Shown: positions 29,826 through 39,089 of the stretch, one piece after another | How the letters are laid out: every line of letters begins with the position of its first letter | Position numbering within the stretch: position 1 is the stretch's first letter | Source: Clostridium muellerianum | Lineage (GTDB): Bacteria > Bacillota > Clostridia > Clostridiales > Clostridiaceae | DNA length: 64,000 bases | Direction of reading: 5' to 3' | Assembly: GCF_012926525.1 (NCBI RefSeq) | Contig: NZ_JABBNI010000066.1 | Location: 124,001-188,000 of the forward strand | Notes under the pieces: model-generated | Told to the model about the DNA's origin: nothing | What the model saw: the letters and a program-made list of their open reading frames with translations, nothing else | The model's database searches: none | Program-made: the position numbers and the translations under genes

Positions 29826-30049
29826 ATTGGATTAAATTTTATATTTTTTTTCATTTTGAAGAGAATAAATAATATATTAATTCCTGCAACACCTACTATT
29901 ATGTAAATAAGCCTACCTATTAAATTGGCTGGTTCTCCCAAAAAAAGTCCTATTAAATTAATATTTGATAAACCTATAAGACCCCAATTAACAGCACCTA
30001 AGATTACTAAAACAAGAGAAATTTTATCCAAAAGGCTAAACTTGTACAT
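29810..30049 (-). CDS. DUF378 family membrane protein
   Basis: 79 residues with two hydrophobic helices. The motif LVLVILGAVNWGLIGL is the DUF378 hallmark, followed by RLIYIIVGVAGINILF. Function is unknown. A GGAGGT site lies upstream on the minus strand. It converges on ptsH, so its transcript ends at the shared hairpin. Confidence 0.85.
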   Translation of the reverse strand: MYKFSLLDKISLVLVILGAVNWGLIGLSNINLIGLFLGEPANLIGRLIYIIVGVAGINILFILFKMKKNIKFNPINKRL

Positions 30050-30254
30050 AAATCTTAATACCTCCCAATTTCATAAATCTAATATATAGTAAAGTATATT
30101 AGTTCTATTTGATAAAATAGAACAGTTTATTAAAGTTAAATAATAAAAAATAAAAATACGAACATAATATATATGAAATTAATTAAACATATGTTATAAT
30201 GTGAATTAAAAAGGCATAATTTTAAATTATATACGCATTGGAGGTAAATTTATT

Positions 30255-31691
30255 ATGAAACAAAGAGATATATATAACACACCTTTAAATACTAGATATG
30301 CTTCTAAGGAAATGAGTTATTTGTTTTCTGATGAAATGAAGTTTAAGACATGGAGAAAACTATGGGTGGCTTTGGCTGAATGTGAAAAAGAATTAGGTTT
30401 AAATATAAGTGATGAACAAATAGAAGAACTTAAAAAAAATGTAGACAACGTAAATTATGAAGTGGCTGAAAAGAGGGAAAAAGAAGTACGACATGATGTT
30501 ATGAGTCATGTATATGCTTATGGTGTACAATGCCCTAAAGCTAAAGGAATAATACATTTAGGAGCTACTAGCTGTTATGTAGGAGACAATACTGACTTAA
30601 TAATAATGAGAGAAGCTCTTTTAATAATAAAGAAAAAAATTATTAGTACAATAAACTCTTTAACCAAATTTGCTTTAGAGTATAAAGATTTACCTACCTT
30701 AGGATTTACGCATCTTCAACCAGCACAATTAACTACTGTTGGAAAAAGAGCATCACTTTGGATTCAAGATCTTTATTTAGATTTAGAAAATATAGACTTT
30801 TTAGTAGATCATATGAGATTTAGAGGAGTAAAAGGAACTACAGGTACTCAAGCTAGTTTTATGGAACTTTTTAATGGTGATGAAAGTAAAGTAAAGACAT
30901 TAGATAAAATGGTTACTGAAAAAATGGGATTTAATAAAGAATTTATGGTAACAGGTCAAACTTATACCAGAAAATTGGATTCAACAATACTTAATACTCT
31001 TTCTGAAGTTGCTCAAAGTGCATATAAGTTTAGTAACGATTTAAGAATCCTTCAAAATATGAAAGAGATGGAAGAACCCTTTGAAAAGAATCAGATAGGT
31101 TCATCGGCTATGGCATATAAAAGAAATCCTATGAGATCAGAAAGAATAGGAGCACTTTCAAGATATATAATAGTTGATTCTTTAAATCCAGCAATAACAG
31201 CAGCTACTCAGTGGTTTGAAAGAACACTAGATGATTCTGCAAATAAGAGAATATCTGTAGCGGAAGCATTCTTAGCATTAGATGGTGTATTAAATCTTTA
31301 CATGAATGTATCCTCAAATATGGTAGTATACCCAAAGGTTATTGAATCACATGTTAAAAAGGAACTTCCTTTCATGGCTACTGAAAATATAATTATGGAA
31401 GCTGTAAAAAAGGGTGGAGATAGACAGGAACTTCATGAAAGAATAAGACAGCATTCCATGGAAGCTGCTAAAATGGTAAAGGTTGAAGGCAAGGACAATG
31501 ATCTTATAGAAAGAATAATAAATGATCCTTTCTTTAACATGACTTCAGAAGAGATATTATCATTAATAGATCCTGTGAAGTTTGTTGGAAGAGCACCAGG
31601 ACAGGTAGTAGATTTTGTAGAAGAACAAATACAACCTATATTAGAGAAAAATAAAGATTTATTAGGTGAAGAAGCGGAAATAAACGTATAA
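30255..31691 (+). CDS. purB: adenylosuccinate lyase
   Basis: PurB cleaves SAICAR and adenylosuccinate in purine synthesis. 478 residues, the longer clostridial/eukaryote-like form. Fumarase-superfamily motifs: KGIIHLGATSCYVGDNTDL, TLGFTHLQPAQLTTVGKRA, and the signature loop GSSAMAYKRNPMRSE. GGAGG precedes ATG 30255, and a TATAAT box (30195-30200) lies upstream. It stands alone, away from other pur genes except purF at 55.5 kb. Confidence 0.95.
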   Translation: MKQRDIYNTPLNTRYASKEMSYLFSDEMKFKTWRKLWVALAECEKELGLNISDEQIEELKKNVDNVNYEVAEKREKEVRHDVMSHVYAYGVQCPKAKGIIHLGATSCYVGDNTDLIIMREALLIIKKKIISTINSLTKFALEYKDLPTLGFTHLQPAQLTTVGKRASLWIQDLYLDLENIDFLVDHMRFRGVKGTTGTQASFMELFNGDESKVKTLDKMVTEKMGFNKEFMVTGQTYTRKLDSTILNTLSEVAQSAYKFSNDLRILQNMKEMEEPFEKNQIGSSAMAYKRNPMRSERIGALSRYIIVDSLNPAITAATQWFERTLDDSANKRISVAEAFLALDGVLNLYMNVSSNMVVYPKVIESHVKKELPFMATENIIMEAVKKGGDRQELHERIRQHSMEAAKMVKVEGKDNDLIERIINDPFFNMTSEEILSLIDPVKFVGRAPGQVVDFVEEQIQPILEKNKDLLGEEAEINV

Positions 31692-31723
31692 TAGAATATT
31701 AAAACATTTCATAATTGTAACGA

Positions 31724-31764
31724 AAAACTAGTATATGTGATAGAATATAATATATACTAGTTTT
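31724..31764 (+). terminator. purB terminator
   Basis: 13-bp perfect stem AAAACTAGTATAT / ATATACTAGTTTT. A/T-rich, then CTATACTG. Confidence 0.65.
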
Positions 31765-31849
31765 CTATACTGATATTTATGCATAATATATAGTTATCCT
31801 TAATATTTTTATAATAACATCGTGATACTATAATTATGGGGTGATATAA

Positions 31850-32104
31850 GTGAGCACACAAATATATCAAAGTTCAGATTTTAAGGTTTATAAAACTGGC
31901 AATGGTTATATAGTTCACAATAGGCATAAAGATTTTAGATATGGACATACTCATGTTAAAAAATATGATATATGCATGGTTATGATTAAATTAGTAGAAA
32001 AAAAACAGATGCCTAAAAGTCACAGTAAATATTTTATAGAAAGCCTTTTAAGGATAAGTAATGATAGAAAATACATTAAAAAGATAAAACAATATGTTGG
32101 ATGA
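31850..32104 (+). CDS. small basic hypothetical protein
   Basis: 84 residues, no membrane segment, rich in Lys, Tyr and His (YIVHNRHKDFRYGHTHVKKYD). I do not recognise a family. Start is GTG 31850 behind GGGGTGATATAA. It has its own terminator at 32141-32176 and lies between purB and the ATPase-S24 fusion gene. Coding is supported by the ribosome site and a base composition like its neighbours. Confidence 0.7.
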   Translation: MSTQIYQSSDFKVYKTGNGYIVHNRHKDFRYGHTHVKKYDICMVMIKLVEKKQMPKSHSKYFIESLLRISNDRKYIKKIKQYVG

Positions 32105-32140
32105 AATTTAATGTTAAAAATTAATTAGCTATAATAGAAT

Positions 32141-32184
32141 AAATTCAACTAAGCTTTTTTAAGTTTGGTTGAATTTTATTTTTA
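32141..32184 (+). terminator. terminator after the 84-residue ORF
   Basis: AAATTCAAC (32141-32149) pairs with GTTGAATTT (32168-32176), extended inside by AAGCTTTTTTAAGTTT, followed by TATTTTT. Confidence 0.7.
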
Positions 32185-32265
32185 ATAAAATATTTATAAC
32201 ATAGTAGCATAATTTAAGTTATAATATACTTAAATTAAAGGTTATTCCTATAAGGGGGTGTAGTT

Positions 32266-33732
32266 ATGAAATTAAATGCAGCACAAATAAAATTGATTGA
32301 AAATAAATCATTGGGATACAATTTATTAAAGGGAGTAACAGGTTCAGGAAAAACTACTACAGCAGTATACAGAAGTGTTTATTTAGAAAATTACTACTGT
32401 TTATATGATAAAGATAGAATTTTAATGATTACTGGTGATAGCGACCAAACTGGCTATATTAAAAAAATGTATATTAAAGCAAAAGAAAATACCAAATTTA
32501 ATTATATAACATTATTTTCAAATTCAGAAGATAAATTAAGCATACATAATATAGAAGATATTGTATATAAATATTTTTGTTGTGATAAAAAACATATTAA
32601 TTATAATTTATTAAAAAATGAAGAAGAAAAGCAAGCTATAGTGACTGAGTGTATAGCACAGATTAAAAAGTCATGTGAAAGCATTAGAATATTAAATAGT
32701 AAATATGTGGAGTTTATAATAGATGAAATAAGTTGGATTAAAAGCTGTAATTATAATACAATTGAGGAATATCAAACTGCTGATAGGGTAGGAAGAAGTA
32801 CCTTTAAGGTAAAGGGGCCTAAAAGATTATTGAAGAATTCTAATATTAGAGATGCTATTTTTAAAACTATGGTTTTATATAATGAGAAATTAAAAGAAAA
32901 AAAACTAATTGATTTAGAAGATATGTCATTAATAGCATTAGAACAATGTAAAAAAGATAGAAATGATGAAAGGTATACCCATATTATAGTAGATGAAAGT
33001 CAAAATCTAACGAAAGTACAATTAGATTTAATAAGAAAATTAAATAGTAATGAGACTTATTCAAGTACTACTTATATAGTTAGTAAGGATAATTGCAAAA
33101 ATTCAAACGGATGGTTAATTAAAACCCGTAAAATTAGCAGTTTGGGCTTACCGTCAAAAGTAAAGGGACATGTGCTCACTAAAAAATATGAAAGATATAT
33201 GGAAAAGAAAAGCATTGATTATTCTATAGAGTCATTTAAATATTGTGACATAAAACATGGAAAAGATTACGAATTATCCAGGGATATAAATAATATTTCT
33301 GAAGTAATGGTAAAAGATGCAGATTCGCAATATAAATATAATGAAGAGGAATTGAAAAAGTTACCAATATATAATGATATAGCAGCAGGAGAACCAATAC
33401 TTATGAATCCAGAAATCGAAGATATATTTTATGTGCCCACTTATTGGCTTAAGGGAATGAATAGTTGTTTTATATTAAAAGTTAGAGGAGATAGTATGAT
33501 CGGTGCTAATATAAATAATGGAGATTATGTAATAATTAAAAAGCAGTATACAGCGCAGAATAAAGATATTGTAGCAGTTAACTTAGATGGAAATGCTACA
33601 CTAAAAAGATTTATAAGTAAAAAAGATGGTATATATCTTATGCCTGAAAACAAAAAATATAAACCTATTATTATTAATGATGAAGGAGCAAGAATTATAG
33701 GAATAGCAGTAGGAATAATTAAGGAAAATTAG
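32266..33732 (+). CDS. UvrD-like ATPase domain fused to a LexA-type S24 autoprotease
   Basis: 488 residues. The N-terminal half resembles the 1A domain of superfamily 1 helicases: a Q-type motif LNAAQIKLIE, Walker A GVTGSGKTTT (23-32, Lys29), and Walker B IIVDESQ (240-246). Motifs III-VI are not visible, so it is probably not a complete helicase. The C-terminal ~115 residues are a LexA/UmuD-type S24 peptidase: cleavage-site motif AAGEP (Ala374-Gly375), nucleophile Ser410 in RGDSM, general base Lys447 in TLKRF, then LMPENKKYKPI. The Ser-Lys spacing of 37 equals that of E. coli LexA. No helix-turn-helix is visible. A GGGGGTG site precedes ATG 32266; clpS starts 46 bp downstream. RecA-stimulated self-cleavage is inferred. 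Confidence 0.85.
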   Translation: MKLNAAQIKLIENKSLGYNLLKGVTGSGKTTTAVYRSVYLENYYCLYDKDRILMITGDSDQTGYIKKMYIKAKENTKFNYITLFSNSEDKLSIHNIEDIVYKYFCCDKKHINYNLLKNEEEKQAIVTECIAQIKKSCESIRILNSKYVEFIIDEISWIKSCNYNTIEEYQTADRVGRSTFKVKGPKRLLKNSNIRDAIFKTMVLYNEKLKEKKLIDLEDMSLIALEQCKKDRNDERYTHIIVDESQNLTKVQLDLIRKLNSNETYSSTTYIVSKDNCKNSNGWLIKTRKISSLGLPSKVKGHVLTKKYERYMEKKSIDYSIESFKYCDIKHGKDYELSRDINNISEVMVKDADSQYKYNEEELKKLPIYNDIAAGEPILMNPEIEDIFYVPTYWLKGMNSCFILKVRGDSMIGANINNGDYVIIKKQYTAQNKDIVAVNLDGNATLKRFISKKDGIYLMPENKKYKPIIINDEGARIIGIAVGIIKEN

Positions 33733-33778
33733 AGACTTAGGCATAGAATAAATAATTTTAACTGTGGAGTTGTTATAA

Positions 33779-34078
33779 ATGAGTCAGAAAACTATCGAAA
33801 AACAAGATACGAAAATAAAAATAAGAAAACCTAAAATGTATAAAGTAATTATATATAATGATGATTATACTACTATGGAATTTGTGGTGAAAATTTTAAT
33901 AGAAATTTTTAAAAAATCTGTAGTAGAATCTACAAAGATTATGTATGATGTACACAGGAGCGGCATAGGAATTGCAGGCATCTATTCTTATGATATAGCT
34001 GCTACTAAAATGGCACAAGCAATGGATGCATCGGAGGAAGGTGGATTTCCATTGAAATTTAGTATAGAAGAGGAGTAA
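33779..34078 (+). CDS. clpS: ATP-dependent Clp protease adaptor ClpS
   Basis: 99-residue ClpS, which delivers N-degron substrates to ClpA. The core YKVIIYNDDYTTMEFVVKIL is conserved, including the NDD and M residues of the N-degron pocket, and so is the Clp-docking region near VHRSG and GIYSYDIA. GTGGAG precedes ATG 33779. clpA starts 2 bp after the stop, so the two are co-translated. Confidence 0.95.
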   Translation: MSQKTIEKQDTKIKIRKPKMYKVIIYNDDYTTMEFVVKILIEIFKKSVVESTKIMYDVHRSGIGIAGIYSYDIAATKMAQAMDASEEGGFPLKFSIEEE

Positions 34079-34080
34079 AA

Positions 34081-36300
34081 ATGAAAGTAGATACTATAGT
34101 GAATGAAATTATTACAGCTGCGTATAATGAAGCAAAATATTCGAAACATGAATATTTTACACCAGAACATATTTTATATGCTTCTTTATTTTTTGAAGAA
34201 GGAAAAAGTATAATAGAAAATTGTGGTGGTAATGTAGAATATATAAAAGAAGATTTAATCAAGTATTTTAAAGATAATATGGATTTAATAGAAAAAGGAG
34301 AGCCAATAGAAACTATTGGAGTAGGAAATATAGTAGCTGCAGCAGGGCAACATGTGTTATCCGCAGAAAAAGATGTGATAAATTTAGGGGATATATTTGT
34401 GGCTATGTATGATGAGGAAGAAAGTTTTTCTAGCTATTTTTTGAAAAAACAAGGAATACAAAGATTAGACATATTAAATTATATAAGTCACGGTGCTTCG
34501 GAATTTGATTTAGAAGAAATAGAAGAAGATATTTATGAAGAAAACAATGAAAAACAGTCAGAAAGACCACTAAATCAGTATACTATAGATCTTACAGAAA
34601 GAGCTAAAAATGGACAAATAGATCCACTTATTGGAAGAGAAGAAGTATTAGATAGAACTATACAGGTACTTTCAAGAAGACTTAAAAATAATCCAATTCA
34701 TGTAGGTGAACCTGGAGTAGGTAAGACTGCAATTACAGAAGGTTTAGCGATAATGATTGCAGAAAATAAAGTTCCTAAGTTTCTTCAAGGAAGTAAAGTA
34801 TATTCTTTAGATATGGGAACGCTTTTGGCAGGGACTAAGTATAGAGGTGATTTTGAAAATAGGATAAAAAATGTGCTTAAAAGTTTAGAAAAAGAAGAGA
34901 AGGCCATTGTTTATATAGATGAAATTCATACTATAATAGGTGCTGGAGCGGTTTCAGGAGGTTCTGTAGATGCTTCTAATATACTAAAACCCTTTTTAGC
35001 TAAAGGAAATATTAAATTTATAGGTTCTACTACTTATGATGAGTATAAGAAGGTTTTTGAAAAGGATAAGGCGCTTGCAAGAAGATTTCAAAAAATTGAG
35101 GTGAAGGAACCGTCTATAGAAGATGCCTTTAATATATTAGAAGGACTTAAAGAAAGCTATGAAAAGTTTCATAATGTAAAATATACAGAAGAATCCCTAA
35201 GAGCTGCAGTTGAGCTTTCAGCAAAATATATTACAGATAGGTATCTTCCAGATAAAGCAATTGATGTTATGGATGAAGTAGGAGCTTATGTAAAACTTCA
35301 TTTAAAAGATGAGGAATCTTCTGAAATACATGCTAAAGATGTAGAAAAAATAGTTGCATCTATAGCTAAAATACCAGAAAAAACTGTATCAGTAGATGAA
35401 GCTACTATACTTAAAAACTTAGATAAAACAATAAAAAAAGAGATATTTGGACAGGAAAAAGCAGTAGATTCCATAGTAACGGCTATAAAAAAATCTCGTG
35501 CGGGATTTAATGATGAAAATAAAGCTGTATCTAATCTATTGTTTGTAGGACCTACAGGTGTAGGAAAAACAGAGATATGCAAGCAGGTATCAAAGGCATT
35601 AAATATTCCACTTATAAGGTTTGATATGAGTGAATATCAAGAAAAGCATACAGTAGCAAGGCTTATTGGAGCCCCTCCAGGATATGTAGGTTATGAAGAA
35701 GGAGGACTTCTTACAGATGCAGTAAGAAAAAATCCTTATTGTGTACTGCTATTAGATGAAATTGAAAAAGTTCATCCAGATGTTTTAAATGTACTTTTGC
35801 AGTTAATGGATTATGCAACACTTACGGACAGTACAGGTAAGAAAGTTGATTTTAGAAATGTAATACTTATAATGACTTCTAATGCGGGAGCTAGATCTAT
35901 TGGAAAACCACTTATGGGATTTGGAGGAAGAACTGTAGGGAATGAAAGTATAGATAAAGAAATAGAGAGATTCTTTTCTCCAGAGTTTAGAAATAGATTA
36001 GATAGCATTATAGTATTTAATAAGATGAATGAAGATATGGCACTTTTAGTAGCTAAAAAGGCTATAAAAGAGTTCGAAGAAAAATTGAAAACTAAAAATA
36101 TAAAAATACAGGTTACAGAAGAATGTTATAATTGGTTAGCAAGTAAAGGATTATCTTTAGAATATGGAGCAAGAGAAATAATAAGGATAATATCTCAGCA
36201 AATAAAACCTTACTTTGTTGATAAGGTGCTATTTGAAGATATGGATAATGAAAAGACTACAGTTATAGATGTTAAAGACAATAAGGTTTTTATTAGTTAA
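34081..36300 (+). CDS. clpA: ATP-dependent Clp protease ATP-binding subunit ClpA
   Basis: 739-residue AAA+ unfoldase with two ATPase modules: Clp_N repeats (~1-145), AAA-1 with Walker A GEPGVGKT (~215) and YIDEIHTIIGAG, AAA-2 with GPTGVGKT (~487) and LLLDEIEKVHPDV, and a C-terminal ClpB_D2-small domain. There is no ClpB-type middle coiled coil, and the direct pairing with clpS supports ClpA. An IGL/IGF-type loop for docking to ClpP appears as LMGFGGR (~618). clpP itself is not next door. Confidence 0.95.
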   Translation: MKVDTIVNEIITAAYNEAKYSKHEYFTPEHILYASLFFEEGKSIIENCGGNVEYIKEDLIKYFKDNMDLIEKGEPIETIGVGNIVAAAGQHVLSAEKDVINLGDIFVAMYDEEESFSSYFLKKQGIQRLDILNYISHGASEFDLEEIEEDIYEENNEKQSERPLNQYTIDLTERAKNGQIDPLIGREEVLDRTIQVLSRRLKNNPIHVGEPGVGKTAITEGLAIMIAENKVPKFLQGSKVYSLDMGTLLAGTKYRGDFENRIKNVLKSLEKEEKAIVYIDEIHTIIGAGAVSGGSVDASNILKPFLAKGNIKFIGSTTYDEYKKVFEKDKALARRFQKIEVKEPSIEDAFNILEGLKESYEKFHNVKYTEESLRAAVELSAKYITDRYLPDKAIDVMDEVGAYVKLHLKDEESSEIHAKDVEKIVASIAKIPEKTVSVDEATILKNLDKTIKKEIFGQEKAVDSIVTAIKKSRAGFNDENKAVSNLLFVGPTGVGKTEICKQVSKALNIPLIRFDMSEYQEKHTVARLIGAPPGYVGYEEGGLLTDAVRKNPYCVLLLDEIEKVHPDVLNVLLQLMDYATLTDSTGKKVDFRNVILIMTSNAGARSIGKPLMGFGGRTVGNESIDKEIERFFSPEFRNRLDSIIVFNKMNEDMALLVAKKAIKEFEEKLKTKNIKIQVTEECYNWLASKGLSLEYGAREIIRIISQQIKPYFVDKVLFEDMDNEKTTVIDVKDNKVFIS

Positions 36301-36418
36301 AAAATATGTTGATTAATTCTTAGCTAGAGTAGTTAGAAAATGAAAATTTTGTTTATAAACATAAAGTAATATTGAATTGTTATTTTTGATTATATTTTAA
36401 ATTATAGGGGCTGAGCAT

Positions 36419-37108
36419 ATGATTAAAGTCACTGATGAAGATTTTAACAGGCTACCTTTATCTAAAGATATAAATAAGTCTACTTTAGAATTGTTAAAAA
36501 TAAAATCATTTAAAATAAAGTTAAATAAGGGCGAAAAATTATTTTGTGAAAAAGATAAGGTAGATAAAATTTATATGATTTTAAGTGGTAAAGTAACCAT
36601 GTACAGAATATCAGAAGATGGAAAAAAAAGGGTTATATACATTTTAAGTGATGGTGAGTTTATAAATGAGGTTATTTTTGATGATTTACCAGCATCCATA
36701 AGCTGCGAAGCTTTTGAAGATACCTACATTTTGTACTTTTTTAAAAATGATTTGTTGGAAATTATGTCAGATGATTTTGATCTGACATATATTATAATTA
36801 ATTCTATGGCCAGAAAAATAAGAAGACTTTATAGACAGTTAAAAAATACAGTTCCAATAAAGATGGATAAAAAGCTTGCAGCAAAGCTTTGGAAATTATC
36901 TAAGGATTATGGAATTAAAACTGAAGAAGGTACAATTATAGATTTGAATATAAGCATAACTTATTTAGCTGATATGCTTGGAAGTACTAGAGAAACTATT
37001 TCACGTTGTGTAAATAACTTTGAGAAAAAAGGAATGATAAAATTTCATAACAAAAAAATATTGATTACTGACCCTAACGCACTATCTATATACTTTAGAG
37101 GAATTTAA
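36419..37108 (+). CDS. Crp/Fnr family transcriptional regulator
   Basis: 229 residues: N-terminal cyclic-nucleotide-binding-type beta barrel (~20-130), a long dimer helix, and a C-terminal winged helix with STRETISRCVNNFEKKG as recognition helix. The R-E-T-x-x-R pattern equals that by which E. coli CRP reads TGTGA. The barrel lacks the CRP cAMP-binding RE-S/T pattern and I see no N-terminal Fe-S cysteines like FNR, so the effector is unknown. The 37168 palindrome and asrABC lie directly downstream, suggesting it controls sulfite reduction. Confidence 0.88.
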   Translation: MIKVTDEDFNRLPLSKDINKSTLELLKIKSFKIKLNKGEKLFCEKDKVDKIYMILSGKVTMYRISEDGKKRVIYILSDGEFINEVIFDDLPASISCEAFEDTYILYFFKNDLLEIMSDDFDLTYIIINSMARKIRRLYRQLKNTVPIKMDKKLAAKLWKLSKDYGIKTEEGTIIDLNISITYLADMLGSTRETISRCVNNFEKKGMIKFHNKKILITDPNALSIYFRGI

Positions 37109-37113
37109 TTACT

Positions 37114-37160
37114 AAAAAACCAAGTTTGTAAAAAGTAATACAAACTTGGTTTTTTATTTT
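37114..37160 (+). terminator. terminator after the Crp/Fnr regulator
   Basis: 16-bp stem (37114-37129 with 37140-37155; core ACCAAGTTTGT / ACAAACTTGGT) followed by a T-rich tail. It isolates asrABC transcription from the regulator gene. Confidence 0.85.
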
Positions 37161-37167
37161 TTGTAAC

Positions 37168-37183
37168 TGTGATTTATATCACA
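37168..37183 (+). promoter_or_regulatory. CRP-type operator upstream of asrA
   Basis: TGTGATTTATATCACA, a perfect TGTGA-N6-TCACA palindrome, 98 bp before asrA and just after the regulator's terminator. It matches the recognition pattern expected for the adjacent Crp/Fnr protein. Its placement upstream of a plausible -10 suggests activation; this is inferred. Confidence 0.75.
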
Positions 37184-37280
37184 TTAATTTTTTTAAGTTT
37201 ATGATATGTTAAATACATAACAATACATGTAAAAGAATTATGAATGAATAGCAAGGTTTTAAGGAGGGGAAATTTAATAA

Positions 37281-38282
37281 ATGGCATTTACAATGAATAA
37301 TAAAGATTTTAATAAAGTTTTAGACCAGTTACAGAAAGAATATAAAGTATACGCGCCAGTAAATTTAAAAGGTAAAGGAACGTTTTCAGACACAGATACA
37401 GTTAGATACGGACAAGTTAATATTGTTGAAGAAATAGAATTTAATAAAAAGTCTAATTTTTCACCAAAAGAAGTTATACTTCCAATTACTCAAACATTAT
37501 TTTATTTTACAGAAAATTCTGTAAAAGAACCCAAGGTAGAGGATAAGAAGATATTAATATTTTTAAGAAGTTGTGATATTCATGCTGTAAAAAGGATAGA
37601 TGAGATTTATTTAAGAAATGGTTTTCAAGATAGTTATTATAAAACATTAAGAGATAAAGTTAAATTTGTACTTATGGAGTGTGAGCATAGTTTTGAAAAT
37701 TGTTTTTGTGTAAGTATGAATAGCAACAAAACAGAAGAATATAGCTTATTTGTAAAGTATAAAGATGATAGGGTTTTTGTAGAGTGCAAAGATGCAGAGT
37801 TTAAGGGTTATTTTAATTATATGGAACAGTGTAATGTAGAACCTAAATTTGTAGAGTCTAATGATGTAGAAGTAAAAATCCCAGAAAATATAGATCAGAG
37901 TATATTTAAAAATGAAATGTGGAAAGAGTATTCAGAAAGATGTATAGCTTGTGGAAGATGTAATGTTGTCTGTGGAACCTGCACATGTTTCACTATGCAG
38001 GACATTTTTTATAAGGACAATAGAAACGTAGGAGAAAGAAGAAGAGTGTGGGCTTCCTGTCAAGTAGATGGATTTACAGATGTAGCTGGAGGTGGCAGCT
38101 TTAGAAAAGAAAAAGGAGAAAGGATGAGATTTAAGGTTATGCATAAAGTTTATGACTTTAAAAAGAGATTTGGATATCATATGTGTGTTGGCTGCGGAAG
38201 ATGTGATGATGCATGTCCAGAATATATATCTTTTTCAAGTTGTTTGAATAAATTAAATAATGCAGTAGAAGAGGTGAAATAA
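37281..38282 (+). CDS. asrA: anaerobic sulfite reductase subunit A
   Basis: 333-residue iron-sulfur subunit of the dissimilatory-type, NADH-linked sulfite reductase AsrABC, which reduces sulfite to sulfide. The C-terminal half carries two ferredoxin-like clusters: CIACGRCNVVCGTCTC and CVGCGRCDDACPEY. An AAGGAGGGG site precedes ATG 37281. First gene of a tight operon; asrB begins at the base after its stop codon. Confidence 0.93.
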   Translation: MAFTMNNKDFNKVLDQLQKEYKVYAPVNLKGKGTFSDTDTVRYGQVNIVEEIEFNKKSNFSPKEVILPITQTLFYFTENSVKEPKVEDKKILIFLRSCDIHAVKRIDEIYLRNGFQDSYYKTLRDKVKFVLMECEHSFENCFCVSMNSNKTEEYSLFVKYKDDRVFVECKDAEFKGYFNYMEQCNVEPKFVESNDVEVKIPENIDQSIFKNEMWKEYSERCIACGRCNVVCGTCTCFTMQDIFYKDNRNVGERRRVWASCQVDGFTDVAGGGSFRKEKGERMRFKVMHKVYDFKKRFGYHMCVGCGRCDDACPEYISFSSCLNKLNNAVEEVK

Positions 38283-39074
38283 ATGGAAAATGTATATTTA
38301 CCAAAGCCTAGTAAGATATTGAAGATTACTAAGCATACAGATATTGATTATACTTTTAGGATGGAATATATAAGAGAAGTTAAACCAGGACAGTTTTTTG
38401 AAGTTTCTATACCTAAATATGGAGAAGCGCCTATATCTGTCTGTGAAATAGGAGATGGATATATAGGTTTAACTATAAGAAGAGTAGGTGTAGTTACAGA
38501 TGTTATTCATACATTTTTTGAGGGAGATACTCTTTTTATGAGGGGGCCTTACGGAAATGGATTTGATTTAAATTTATATAAAAGAAAAGAGCTTATTATA
38601 ACAGCAGGAGGAACTGGGTTAGCACCAGTTAAGGGAATTATAGATTATTTTTCAAAGAATAGATATGAAGTTAAAAACTTTAATGTTTTAATGGGATTTA
38701 AATCACCTAAAGATATATTATTTAGAGATGACATAGAAAGATGGAACAAAAATATTAATACTATATTAGCAGTTGATAAAGGTGATGAAAATTATAAAGG
38801 CAATGTAGGTTTAATTACAACTTATGTTAAAGATTTAGAGATTGAAAATTTAGAAGAAGTACAAGCTATTGTAGTTGGTCCTCCAATAATGATTAAATTT
38901 ACTATAGCAGAATTTTTAAAGAGGGGAATAAAAGAGGAAAATATTTGGGTTTCCTATGAAAGAAAAATGTGCTGTGGTGTAGGAAAATGCGGACATTGTA
39001 AAATGGATGATACTTATATTTGTCTAGAAGGTCCAGTATTTAATTACGTTGAAGCTAAGCACTTAATAGATTAA
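38283..39074 (+). CDS. asrB: anaerobic sulfite reductase subunit B
   Basis: 263-residue flavin and NAD(P)H-binding subunit, of the ferredoxin-NADP reductase superfamily. FAD-binding region with IGLTIRRVG, pyridine nucleotide motif ITAGGTGLAPVKGII, and a C-terminal [2Fe-2S] ligand set in KMCCGVGKCGHC...C, as in dihydroorotate dehydrogenase electron-transfer subunits. Its ribosome site GAGGTG lies in the end of asrA. Confidence 0.93.
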   Translation: MENVYLPKPSKILKITKHTDIDYTFRMEYIREVKPGQFFEVSIPKYGEAPISVCEIGDGYIGLTIRRVGVVTDVIHTFFEGDTLFMRGPYGNGFDLNLYKRKELIITAGGTGLAPVKGIIDYFSKNRYEVKNFNVLMGFKSPKDILFRDDIERWNKNINTILAVDKGDENYKGNVGLITTYVKDLEIENLEEVQAIVVGPPIMIKFTIAEFLKRGIKEENIWVSYERKMCCGVGKCGHCKMDDTYICLEGPVFNYVEAKHLID

Positions 39075-39089
39075 AGAAGGAGGTCAATT

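Noticed and set aside
32266-33732. Plain LexA repressor or full UvrD/PcrA helicase
   Set aside because: No N-terminal HTH for LexA, and helicase motifs III-VI are not visible, so neither simple name fits.
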